Part shown: positions 1 through 7,655 of the stretch, one piece after another
Position numbering within the stretch: position 1 is the first letter of the stretch
How the letters are laid out: every line of letters starts with the position of its first letter
From: Ignavibacteriota bacterium
Lineage (GTDB): Bacteria > Bacteroidota > Ignavibacteria > Ignavibacteriales > Melioribacteraceae
Reading direction: 5' to 3'
NCBI GenBank assembly: GCA_016713565.1
Contig: JADJOX010000007.1
Span: 186,001 to 250,000 of the forward strand
DNA length: 64,000 nucleotides
The notes under the pieces: model-generated
Databases searched by the model: none
What the model saw: only the letters and a program-made list of their open reading frames with translations
Told to the model about the DNA's origin: nothing
Position numbers and translations under genes: made by a program

Positions 1-6
1 ATAAAA

Positions 7-1512
7 ATGTTTGAAAACTTATTTACAGATATTACGTTAATTAGACCTGAAGTAATTGTTTCAATTACTCTAATGGTATTAGTTTTAATCGATTTATTTT
101 ATCAAAAAGACAAATCCTTAATTCCATTGGTTGGAATGGTTGGCCTTATTTTAGCTCTATATTATTCGTTAACAGGAATCAATGTAAACTCTCATGCGTT
201 TTTAACCAGTTCTGCAAATAATGATTACGGACTAATTTCAATAGATTCTTATGGAACATATTTTAAGATAATTATTCTGATAGCTTCAATACTTATTATA
301 TTGTTTGCCAAAAATTCAGCCGAAATTAAAAAGATTGAAGAAAGATCAGGTGAGTTTTATACTTTGATCTTTGGAATGATTCTAGGCATGTTATTTATGG
401 TTTCTGCTACCGATTTAATTATGATCTATATTTCTGTTGAACTATTATCTTTATCATCTTATGTGTTAGCCGGATTTACTAAACTGCGCGATCGAGATAC
501 AGAAGCTTCTTTAAAATACCTTGTTTACGGAGCAACATCATCAGGTTTAATGCTTTTCGGCATTTCTATAATTTATGGGCTTACAGGCAGCACAAATTTG
601 TTTATTATTAATGATATATTTAAATCAACCAGCGTAAATGTTTTAGCTTATTCTTTTTCAATGATTTTAATATTTACCGGAATCGGATTTAAAATATCTG
701 CTGTTCCATTCCATTTTTGGACACCTGACGTTTATGAAGGAGCACCGATTTCAGTTACCGCTTTCCTATCCGTTGCCAGCAAAGCTGCGGGATTTGCGTT
801 GCTGATAAGATTTATCAAAACCACTTTCATGCTCAAGGAAATTAATGGAGTTTGGGTTTTATTAGACGGATTTAACTGGCAGCATTTCATTATAGTTATT
901 TCAATTTTGACAATGACTTTAGGTAATTTTGCCGCATTGTGGCAGGATAACGTAAAGAGGATGCTTGCCTATTCCAGTATTGCTCATGCCGGATATATGC
1001 TTTTAGGAATTGCAGTTCTATCCGATCAAGGCTTACTAGCTGTAATGATTTATTTTATGATTTATTTATTGATGAATATAGGTGCTTTTTATATTGTTAT
1101 GCTTATCTCCAATAGAATTAATTCGGAAGACGTTAATGATTATAACCGTCTTGGTTATGCATCTCCTTTTTTGGGAATAGCTCTAACAATATTTTTAATT
1201 TCGCTTACCGGACTTCCGCCAACAGCAGGATTTATTTCAAAACTATATATTTTCTTGGCGCTGCTAGACGCAAAAATGATTTTTGTTGCTGTCATCGCCG
1301 TGTTGAATAGTGTTGTTTCGCTTTACTATTATATCAGAATTCTTAAACATATGTTTATTAGTGAATCTGAAAAAGAAATTCAAAAATTTACCATTTCACT
1401 TAATGAAATAGTTTTTATTGTAATTCTCTTAATCCCTACATTGCTCCTTGGAGTTTATTTTTCACCTATTGTGGATTTTGCCCAAAGCTGTTTAACTATG
1501 TTGGTTAGGTAA
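7..1512 (+). CDS. nuoN: NADH-quinone oxidoreductase subunit N (complex I, NuoN)
   Basis: This is a proton-pumping membrane subunit of respiratory complex I (Mrp-antiporter-like family). The 501-residue length fits NuoN, and the protein is almost entirely hydrophobic helices, about 14 by eye. The antiporter-core motif GFKISAVPFHFWTPDVYEG lies at about residues 227-245 with its lysine at 229. A membrane glutamate sits at about 145 in YISVELLSLSSYVLAGF, and a second conserved lysine at about 317 in QDNVKRMLAYSS. These are the expected proton-channel residues of the family. NuoN is usually the last gene of the nuo operon, so the other nuo genes probably lie just left of the window (inference). 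The start ATG is only 6 bases from the window edge, so a longer N-terminus cannot be fully excluded, but MFENLFTDITLIRPEVIV is a normal NuoN beginning. Confidence 0.96.
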   Translation: MFENLFTDITLIRPEVIVSITLMVLVLIDLFYQKDKSLIPLVGMVGLILALYYSLTGINVNSHAFLTSSANNDYGLISIDSYGTYFKIIILIASILIILFAKNSAEIKKIEERSGEFYTLIFGMILGMLFMVSATDLIMIYISVELLSLSSYVLAGFTKLRDRDTEASLKYLVYGATSSGLMLFGISIIYGLTGSTNLFIINDIFKSTSVNVLAYSFSMILIFTGIGFKISAVPFHFWTPDVYEGAPISVTAFLSVASKAAGFALLIRFIKTTFMLKEINGVWVLLDGFNWQHFIIVISILTMTLGNFAALWQDNVKRMLAYSSIAHAGYMLLGIAVLSDQGLLAVMIYFMIYLLMNIGAFYIVMLISNRINSEDVNDYNRLGYASPFLGIALTIFLISLTGLPPTAGFISKLYIFLALLDAKMIFVAVIAVLNSVVSLYYYIRILKHMFISESEKEIQKFTISLNEIVFIVILLIPTLLLGVYFSPIVDFAQSCLTMLVR

Positions 1513-1557
1513 TTTTTTTATCTCTTGCATAAACAATAATTCTTTGTTATTTTATAT

Positions 1558-1574
1558 ACGACAATTTTAGTCGT
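1558..1574. promoter_or_regulatory. candidate Rrf2 operator (inverted repeat)
   Basis: The perfect inverted repeat ACGAC-N7-GTCGT (centre AATTTTA) lies immediately upstream of, and touching, the start of the Rrf2-family gene. Its position next to a regulator of this family suggests an autoregulatory operator. Binding is not shown by sequence alone, and I did not find a second copy elsewhere in the window. Confidence 0.4.
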
Positions 1575-1578
1575 GTTT

Positions 1579-1986
1579 ATGATAAAAATTTCAAAATCAG
1601 TTGAATATTCGATACTTGCGCTTAAATATATTTCCGATCATGGAGACGTTAAAATCAGCAGTTCTACTATTGCCAATGATCTGAATATCCCATATGATCT
1701 TTTAGCAAAACTACTTCAGAAGTTGGTTAAAAAAGGAATTATTAAATCAGAGCAAGGAAAGTACGGCGGTTACTCTTTAATTATACCGACTGATAAATTA
1801 ACAATAATGGAAATCATTACCGCACTTGAAGAAAATATTCAATTAACAAATTGTTCTTTTCAAGAAGCGACAATTGAAAGCTGCGGAAGAATTAATAGTT
1901 GTAATATCAGATCCCCTTTTATGAATTTGCAAAACAGAATAAATGAAATGTTTGAGTCGATAACTTTATATGAAATTTCAAATTAA
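1579..1986 (+). CDS. Rrf2/IscR-family transcriptional regulator
   Basis: A 135-residue winged-helix regulator of the Rrf2 family, which includes the Fe-S sensors IscR, NsrR and RsrR. The opening MIKISKSVEYSILALKYIS and the recognition-helix region IPYDLLAKLLQKLVKKG are typical. Three C-terminal cysteines (about 92, 102 and 108) could bind an Fe-S cluster, but the spacing is C-x9-C-x5-C rather than the usual C-x5-C-x5-C of IscR. I start it at ATG 1579, because the alternative GTG at 1573 adds two atypical residues and lies inside the inverted repeat. It is followed 12 bases later by a small ORF, then an A-type Fe-S carrier and superoxide dismutase, which suggests control of Fe-S supply or oxidative stress (inference). 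Confidence 0.9.
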   Translation: MIKISKSVEYSILALKYISDHGDVKISSSTIANDLNIPYDLLAKLLQKLVKKGIIKSEQGKYGGYSLIIPTDKLTIMEIITALEENIQLTNCSFQEATIESCGRINSCNIRSPFMNLQNRINEMFESITLYEISN

Positions 1987-1998
1987 CATAGAGACAGC

Positions 1999-2313
1999 AT
2001 GAATCCTTTAGAGCATTTAAAAACAAACAAAAACGTTTTTTTCAATTTTATGAAAGAAGATTATCCTCTTTTCAAAAATTCAAATTTATTTTTAAGAGAT
2101 CTTCAGTACGCGATTAAATCTTATTTTGATATGAAGGAAAACCCGATTAGCTATTCACAAGCGGAAAAAATTGCCAGAGAATTTATTAGTGAATTGAGCT
2201 TGACAAACGACTTGCAGCAGATTGACAACAAATCATGGAAATTAAATTTCGAGATTGGATCAAAACAAAAAATCAGTGAATTAGAAGGAAGGTTAAATGA
2301 ACAACTTAACTGA
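1999..2313 (+). CDS. hypothetical protein, 104 aa, in Rrf2/Fe-S operon
   Basis: I do not recognise this family. The product is charged and soluble, without signal peptide, membrane segment or cysteines, and is predicted by eye to be largely helical. It begins 12 bases after the Rrf2 stop and its last 17 bases overlap the start of the A-type carrier gene. That overlap indicates translational coupling and supports a real gene. A role in Fe-S assembly or in the regulator's function is only a guess from context. Confidence 0.7.
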   Translation: MNPLEHLKTNKNVFFNFMKEDYPLFKNSNLFLRDLQYAIKSYFDMKENPISYSQAEKIAREFISELSLTNDLQQIDNKSWKLNFEIGSKQKISELEGRLNEQLN

Positions 2314-2650
2314 CACCAGTTCAACTATAACAATTTCAGAAAAAGCTCTTAAGCAAGTAAAACAAATTATGAGCGAAAACAATATTCCCCATAATTATGC
2401 GTTAAGAATTAGCATAAAAGGCGGAGGCTGTTCAGGATTTACATATAATCTTGGTTTCGACGGCGATGAAAAAGACGGTGATACATTTTTTGAGAATCAA
2501 GATCTTAGAATTGTTGTTGATGGAAAAAGCCTATTCTATTTAATGGGAACACAACTCGATTTCAGTGACGGTTTAAACGGAAGAGGTTTTATATTTAATA
2601 ATCCTAACGCTGCAAAAACCTGCGGCTGCGGAGAATCTTTTGGAGTATAA
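2297..2650 (+). CDS. A-type iron-sulfur cluster carrier (HesB/IscA/ErpA family)
   Basis: Small scaffold/carrier that passes Fe-S clusters to apo-proteins. At 117 residues it has the family length, and the three invariant cysteines are present: C45 in KGGGCSGF and C109/C111 in the C-terminal TCGCGESF. The central segment DFSDGLNGRGFIFNNPNA matches the family's usual conserved stretch before the last two cysteines. The gene overlaps the preceding ORF by 17 bases and runs into the superoxide dismutase reading frame, so the four genes from the Rrf2 regulator onward look like one operon. I cannot tell IscA from ErpA or SufA by sequence alone and give no symbol. Confidence 0.94.
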   Translation: MNNLTDTSSTITISEKALKQVKQIMSENNIPHNYALRISIKGGGCSGFTYNLGFDGDEKDGDTFFENQDLRIVVDGKSLFYLMGTQLDFSDGLNGRGFIFNNPNAAKTCGCGESFGV

Positions 2651-2734
2651 AATGAAACGGAAACAATTTTTATTATCACTCGGCTTACTGCCATTTATAA
2701 ATAAATTTTCAAGTAATAAAATGAATAATAAAAT

Positions 2735-2740
2735 AAGGAG
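2735..2740 (+). promoter_or_regulatory. Shine-Dalgarno deciding the superoxide dismutase start
   Basis: AAGGAG lies 7 bases before ATG 2748. Upstream in-frame ATGs at 2640 and 2652 have no comparable site, so this favours initiation at 2748, inside a longer open frame. Confidence 0.6.
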
Positions 2741-2747
2741 TAATAAA

Positions 2748-3356
2748 ATGAGCAAATTTGAATTGCCTGCATTACCATATGATTTCAATGCACTTGAACC
2801 ATATATTGATGCAAGAACAATGGAAATTCATCACGGAAAACATCACGCAGCTTATGTAAATAATTTAAATGCTGCTATTGCAGGTACAGATATGGAAGGC
2901 AAATCATTGGAAGATTTAATGTCGAATATTTCTAAATATCCTGCAGCAGTAAGAAATAACGGCGGCGGACATTTTAATCATTCATTATTTTGGACAATAA
3001 TGGGAAAAGGCAAAGGCGGAGCGCCTTCAGGTAAATTATCAGAAGCTATTAATGCCGATTTTGGCTCATTCGATAGTTTCAAAGAAGCTTTTTCAAAAGC
3101 TGGCGCAACAAGATTCGGTTCGGGCTGGGCTTGGCTTATTGTATCAAATGGCAAATTAGTTGTTTCTTCTACTCCAAATCAAGATAATCCTTTGATGGAT
3201 TTAGCAGAAGTTAAAGGAACTCCAATATTAGGTTTAGATGTTTGGGAACATGCTTATTATCTTCATTATCAAAATAGAAGACCTGATTATATAACTGCTT
3301 TTTGGAATGTTGTTGATTGGGATGCCGTTGCAAAACGTTTTAATGAAGCAAAGTAA
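2748..3356 (+). CDS. sodA: superoxide dismutase, Mn type
   Basis: Converts superoxide to oxygen and hydrogen peroxide. From ATG 2748 the protein is 202 residues, the usual length, and begins MSKFELPALPYDFNALEP. The metal ligands are visible in MEIHHGKHHAAYVNN (first His), GGGHFNHSLFW (second His) and DVWEHAYYLHY (Asp and His). The glutamine in NQDNPL is the second-shell residue typical of Mn enzymes, so I call Mn rather than Fe. The open frame extends upstream to ATG 2652 or 2640 and would add MKRKQFLLSLGLLPF, which looks like a Tat- or Sec-type export signal. An exported form is therefore possible. The gene ends in a strong terminator at 3372-3400. Confidence 0.93.
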   Translation: MSKFELPALPYDFNALEPYIDARTMEIHHGKHHAAYVNNLNAAIAGTDMEGKSLEDLMSNISKYPAAVRNNGGGHFNHSLFWTIMGKGKGGAPSGKLSEAINADFGSFDSFKEAFSKAGATRFGSGWAWLIVSNGKLVVSSTPNQDNPLMDLAEVKGTPILGLDVWEHAYYLHYQNRRPDYITAFWNVVDWDAVAKRFNEAK

Positions 3357-3371
3357 TTAGATTATTTATTT

Positions 3372-3400
3372 AAAGGGTTTAATTAAAAATTAAACCCTTT
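3372..3400. terminator. bidirectional intrinsic terminator between sodA and atpC
   Basis: A 13-bp perfect stem (AAAGGGTTTAATT / AATTAAACCCTTT) with a 3-base loop lies between two convergent genes. T-rich sequence flanks it on both strands, so it can end transcription in both directions. Confidence 0.85.
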
Positions 3401-3410
3401 AATTTCATTC

Positions 3411-3827
3411 TTAATTTAACGAAAATTTGTTGGCTATCTTAAGTCTGTTTATTGCTCTTTTTAACGCAAATTCTGCTCTAAGCTCATCAATATTTTCACT
3501 TCTTTTGTTCTTTAACCTATTTTCCGCTCTTGATTTTGCGTCCTCAGCTCTTTTAACGTCAATATTATCAGAGCGTTCTAATGATTCAGCAAGTATAATT
3601 ATTTTATTATTTGATAATTCTATTGTACCGCCGCTTGTTGAAAAATGAAGTTTCGAACCTTCGCTTTCTTCAATTTTAATTTCACCAATTTCTAAAGAGC
3701 TTATAATAGGCGCATGATTAAATAAAATTTGGAAATTACCATTTGTTCCCGGAACAGTAACTGAAATTACGTTTCCATTATAACCAATTTTGCTTGGCGT
3801 AATAATTTCTAAATGTAATTTTTCCAT
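3411..3827 (-). CDS. atpC: F1Fo ATP synthase epsilon subunit
   Basis: Central-stalk subunit of F1 that couples rotation and inhibits idle ATP hydrolysis. At 138 residues it has an N-terminal beta-sandwich (MEKLHLEIITPSKIGYNG, then VPGTNGNFQILFNHAPIIS) and a C-terminal charged helical hairpin rich in Arg, Lys and Glu, as expected. Its ATG abuts the atpD stop codon, so the two are cotranscribed and probably translationally coupled. No other atp genes are in the window. Confidence 0.95.
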   Translation of the reverse strand: MEKLHLEIITPSKIGYNGNVISVTVPGTNGNFQILFNHAPIISSLEIGEIKIEESEGSKLHFSTSGGTIELSNNKIIILAESLERSDNIDVKRAEDAKSRAENRLKNKRSENIDELRAEFALKRAINRLKIANKFSLN

Positions 3828-5234
3828 TTAAGCCATCTTCTTTGCTTTTTCAACGGCTTCTTCAATTGTACCGACATACATAAACGCCATTTCCGGAAGA
3901 TTATCATGTTTCCCTTCAAGAATTTCTTTAAAGCTTCTTACTGTATCTTCCAATTTAACATATTTACCAGGAGTTCCGGTAAACTGTTCGGCAACATGAA
4001 ATGGCTGACTTAAAAATCTTTGAATTCTTCTAGCGCGTCTAACAACTACTTTATCATCTTCAGATAATTCATCCATTCCTAAAATATTTATTATATCTTG
4101 TAAATCTTTATATGCCTGTAAAATTTCTTTAACTTGACTTGCAACTCTATAATGTTCATGACCAATAACACCCGGTTCAAGAATTCTTGAAGTAGAATCT
4201 AAAGGATCAACAGCGGGATAAATACCTAATTCAGAAATTTGTCGGCTTAATACGGTTGTTGCGTCCAAATGCGAAAAAGCTGTTGCCGGAGCAGGATCTG
4301 TTAAATCGTCTGCCGGTACATATATTGCTTGTACGGATGTAATTGAACCTTTATCGGTTGAAGTAATTCTTTCCTGCAATTCACCCATTTCCGAAGCTAA
4401 GTTTGGCTGATATCCAACTGCTGAAGGCATTCTTCCCAACAAAGCGCTAACTTCCGAACCAGCTTGTGTAAAACGGAAAATATTATCAATAAAAAGCAAA
4501 ACATCTCTTTCTTCAACATCTCTAAAATATTCGGCAATTGTTAAACCGGTTAAACCAACTCTAAGTCTAGCACCTGGAGGTTCGTTCATTTGACCAAACA
4601 CCAAAGCGGTTTTATCAAGAACTCCGGATTCTTTCATTTCACGCCAAAGATCATTGCCTTCTCTTGTTCTTTCACCAACTCCGGTAAATACCGAATAGCC
4701 TCCATGTTGAGAGGCAATATTATGTATAAGCTCCTGAATAATTACTGTTTTACCAACACCGGCACCGCCAAATAAACCTGTCTTTCCGCCTTTCGAATAG
4801 GGCTCTAACAAATCGATAACTTTAATTCCGGTTTCAAACATTTCCTGCGATGTGGTGAGTTTTGCAAAAGCCGGGGCATGATGGTGAATTGGAGCTTTTC
4901 TTTCTGTTTTAATTTCCCCTAATTCATCAATTCCTTCTCCTAGCACATTAATAAGTCTTCCTAATGTCTCCGGTCCAACTGGAACTGAGATTGGTTCCCC
5001 AGTATTAATTGCTTTCATTCCTCTTACCAAGCCATCGGTAATATCCATCGCAACGGCTCTTACTCTATTATCTCCAAGATGCTGTTGAACTTCAAGAGTT
5101 AAAATAGAATTTTCGCCATCTTTTTCAGTTGGAATTTGAATTGCATTATAGATTTCCGGAATCGTTCCGCCGGTAAAATCAATATCCACAACTGGTCCAA
5201 TTACTCTGACAATTGTTCCTTCGTTGACTGCCAT
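3828..5234 (-). CDS. atpD: F1Fo ATP synthase beta subunit
   Basis: Catalytic subunit of F1, making or hydrolysing ATP at the cytoplasmic face of the membrane. The 468-residue length is standard. The Walker A motif GGAGVGKT is at about residues 156-163, the catalytic region GVGERTREGNDLWREM follows at about 186-201, and the Walker B strand is VLLFIDNIFRF. The DELSEEDKxxVxRARR-type C-terminal segment is present as DELSEDDKVVVRRARR. The gene forms a two-gene operon with atpC and is divorced from the atpA-containing cluster. Upstream on its strand, TTGAAA and TAATTT separated by 17 bases form a weak candidate promoter. Confidence 0.98.
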   Translation of the reverse strand: MAVNEGTIVRVIGPVVDIDFTGGTIPEIYNAIQIPTEKDGENSILTLEVQQHLGDNRVRAVAMDITDGLVRGMKAINTGEPISVPVGPETLGRLINVLGEGIDELGEIKTERKAPIHHHAPAFAKLTTSQEMFETGIKVIDLLEPYSKGGKTGLFGGAGVGKTVIIQELIHNIASQHGGYSVFTGVGERTREGNDLWREMKESGVLDKTALVFGQMNEPPGARLRVGLTGLTIAEYFRDVEERDVLLFIDNIFRFTQAGSEVSALLGRMPSAVGYQPNLASEMGELQERITSTDKGSITSVQAIYVPADDLTDPAPATAFSHLDATTVLSRQISELGIYPAVDPLDSTSRILEPGVIGHEHYRVASQVKEILQAYKDLQDIINILGMDELSEDDKVVVRRARRIQRFLSQPFHVAEQFTGTPGKYVKLEDTVRSFKEILEGKHDNLPEMAFMYVGTIEEAVEKAKKMA

Positions 5235-5310
5235 TTTTTTCCTAAATAATATATATCAATCTGTAAAATTAGTTATTATTGAAATATTTTTCAATTTATT
5301 TACAACTAAT

Positions 5311-6549
5311 TTATTTTAATAATGTCATTTTTTTTATAATAATTTTATTATTCAATTTTAACACACAAAAATATATTCCTGTAGCGAGGTTTTCTGCATT
5401 GAATTGTACTTTATAATTTCCGGATGAATGAGTTTTATTCACCAGAGTTTCAATTTCTTTTCCAAGAATATTGTAAATTTTTATCGAAATATTCGAATTA
5501 TGATCAATTTTCTCACTTGATACAGAATATTCTATTATAGTTGTTGCATTAAAAGGGTTCGGGTAATTTTGATATAATGTAATATCTTCGGGAATTTTGG
5601 TCGGATTTTTAATCGAAGTTAGGTTTTTAACCTCAAAATCCGCAAATACGGGTAAATGATCTGAAGAATAATAAAGCGCAACTGCAATTTCATCTGAAAC
5701 ATAGGAATTCGGCAGTTCATTTATTGCTTTGTTAAAATGATTTCCGTCATTCCCAAAAGATTTATAGGTTTTGGGAATATAAGATATTCCTCCGGAATCG
5801 ATAACTGCTTGTGAAGCTAAAATCATATCAAATCTGTCATCTAATCCGCCTGTTGAGCCTTCATCGGAAAGATTTGACAATCTTGTAGATTGTGTATGAA
5901 TGTCTCTATAAGTTGAACTGTTATGCCAGCTGCCAATTTTATTTAAAGGATCTATAAAATAACCACTTTGAGATTTGTTAATTAAACCTTGAAATGCGGG
6001 TTCATTAGAGTAATATAAATTTAAATCGCCAACTAATAAATAATATTTTCCAAGCGGCAATTTATTGGTAACTTCTCTCAACTTTTTAACTTCTTCAGAT
6101 CTTTGAATTTCATTATCAGCGCCGTCACTTGCCTTTAAATGCGCCGAATAAATAATCAAAGTATCATTAGAATTTTTGTGCAATAGAGTAAGCTGCGAAA
6201 TATTCCTTAAAGACGTTTTTATTGGTTGGTTATCGATAAAACTAAAAATTGAATCTTTATAAAAAAGAGCATTGTCCGTATCATATCCATCGACAAATTC
6301 TCCGGCAATATAATTTGAATCTAATACTTCATTCAAAAATAATTGAACACCGTATGCGCTTTCCATTTCTTGAACAACTAAAATATCAGGATCAATTTCT
6401 TTTATAACTTTTTTGAAATACGGATTTCGCGTAGTAGAAATTTTGCTTGGATAATTTAAAACATTGTATGTCATTACACGGAAAGTTTCTTGTGCAAAAT
6501 AATTACTAATTAAAAGAAAAAACAAAATACCTAAAAACTTTTTATTCAT
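5311..6549 (-). CDS. secreted endonuclease/exonuclease/phosphatase-family nuclease with T9SS domain
   Basis: A 412-residue exported protein. It has a signal peptide (MNKKFLGILFFLLISNYFAQ), an EEP-fold catalytic domain at about 22-310 and a T9SS sorting domain at about 330-412 carrying YQNYPNPFNATT and ending KKMTLLK. EEP motifs are visible: VMTYNVLNYP, the metal-binding Glu in VVQEME, DLNLYYSNE and the C-terminal SSDHLPVFADF. The family cleaves DNA, RNA or phospho-lipids, and an extracellular nuclease is the most likely role here because an OB-fold protein of the type fused to ExeM-like nucleases lies in the same operon. It is the last gene of the operon and begins 2 bases after the NHL lipoprotein. 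The substrate is inferred. Confidence 0.88.
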   Translation of the reverse strand: MNKKFLGILFFLLISNYFAQETFRVMTYNVLNYPSKISTTRNPYFKKVIKEIDPDILVVQEMESAYGVQLFLNEVLDSNYIAGEFVDGYDTDNALFYKDSIFSFIDNQPIKTSLRNISQLTLLHKNSNDTLIIYSAHLKASDGADNEIQRSEEVKKLREVTNKLPLGKYYLLVGDLNLYYSNEPAFQGLINKSQSGYFIDPLNKIGSWHNSSTYRDIHTQSTRLSNLSDEGSTGGLDDRFDMILASQAVIDSGGISYIPKTYKSFGNDGNHFNKAINELPNSYVSDEIAVALYYSSDHLPVFADFEVKNLTSIKNPTKIPEDITLYQNYPNPFNATTIIEYSVSSEKIDHNSNISIKIYNILGKEIETLVNKTHSSGNYKVQFNAENLATGIYFCVLKLNNKIIIKKMTLLK

Positions 6550-6551
6550 TA

Positions 6552-7649
6552 TTACTCAATTTCTGTTGAAAGTATGAAACGTAAAATTCTGTTGTTGTCA
6601 GTATCTAAAACATATAATGTCTTATCATAATGTGCTACAGCATGCGGAGATGACATTATTTCATTACCGCCGAACGATTCAAGTTCATCTCCAAACGTAT
6701 TAAATTTATAAATGCTGTCCTTTTCAGCGTCGGCAACAAAAATATTATTTGCGTCATCAAACGCCACGTCTTCCGGTTTGCCGAATTTATTCACGTTCAT
6801 TAAGTCGCAAGAAAATGCGCTTAACTTTGATAAATATCCTTCAAAATCTGAATTTGACACAAACTCAAGCCATTGCACCTTAAAACTGTTATTCCCTATT
6901 AAAGTTAAAACCACATCAGTATTTTTTTTATTAAATGATGTTAGTGAGCTTATTTGATTTGCGGATAAAATTCCGGTTCCTTCAGGTTCCAAACCGGGAA
7001 TTTTACTTACTATCATTGAATCCTTTTCATTGAATTTAAGTTTGATTATTGTATTGTCTCTATCGACGGGATTTGAATTTGATGGACCTTTTCTGGATAC
7101 ATAAATTGAATTATCGTAAAAAGTACAAACGCCTGTATAAGCTCTGTCTATTCTATTAAATGCAAACGGATCAATTTTAGGATCCTGAGGTAAAAGTCTT
7201 TCCAATTTTGCATTTGTAATATTATGCACAGCTTCAACCATGTTAATTTTATACAAAGCGCTGAAAGCTAAATTCTGATCATTAATAAGTGTGTCAAATT
7301 CCGCTACAATAAAAAGATCAAGTTTATAGTTTTGAGCAACAGCTGTTGGACTTTTAATATTTATTTCACCTAAAATTTGTCCGGCAATATCAAGCATAAC
7401 CAATCTATTATTGTCAGTATCTGCAACGTAAATAAATAAATCCTTTCCAATAATCATATCTTGAGGATTATTGAAACCTGTCCAATTTGGATACTGCGGA
7501 ATATATGTAGTATCGCCTATATTGCTATTATCATCTTTATAATTTATGTCGTTTATATTAAATTTATTTGTACATGAAAAAGCAAAAATACAGATGAAAA
7601 TTATTGTTAGTACCGCAATAAATTTAATTTTAAAGGAATTAAATATCAT
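6552..7649 (-). CDS. NHL-repeat beta-propeller lipoprotein
   Basis: A 365-residue lipoprotein with a hydrophobic signal ending in the lipobox AFSC (lipidated Cys at about 26). The mature part has NHL-like propeller blades, clearest at about 58-85 (NPQDMIIGKDLFIYVADTDN), about 290-320 (GKPEDVAFDDANNIFVADAE) and at the C-terminus (SPHAVAHYDKTLYVLDTDNN). NHL propellers mostly bind proteins or carbohydrates, and no catalytic motif is seen. It begins 6 bases after the PorV-like gene and so belongs to the surface operon. Its ligand is unknown. Confidence 0.82.
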   Translation of the reverse strand: MIFNSFKIKFIAVLTIIFICIFAFSCTNKFNINDINYKDDNSNIGDTTYIPQYPNWTGFNNPQDMIIGKDLFIYVADTDNNRLVMLDIAGQILGEINIKSPTAVAQNYKLDLFIVAEFDTLINDQNLAFSALYKINMVEAVHNITNAKLERLLPQDPKIDPFAFNRIDRAYTGVCTFYDNSIYVSRKGPSNSNPVDRDNTIIKLKFNEKDSMIVSKIPGLEPEGTGILSANQISSLTSFNKKNTDVVLTLIGNNSFKVQWLEFVSNSDFEGYLSKLSAFSCDLMNVNKFGKPEDVAFDDANNIFVADAEKDSIYKFNTFGDELESFGGNEIMSSPHAVAHYDKTLYVLDTDNNRILRFILSTEIE

Positions 7650-7655
7650 AATCTT

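Noticed and set aside
2573..2788. Minus-strand 71-aa ORF opposite the A-type carrier and sodA
   Set aside because: It is a leucine-rich shadow of the plus-strand genes with no family features.
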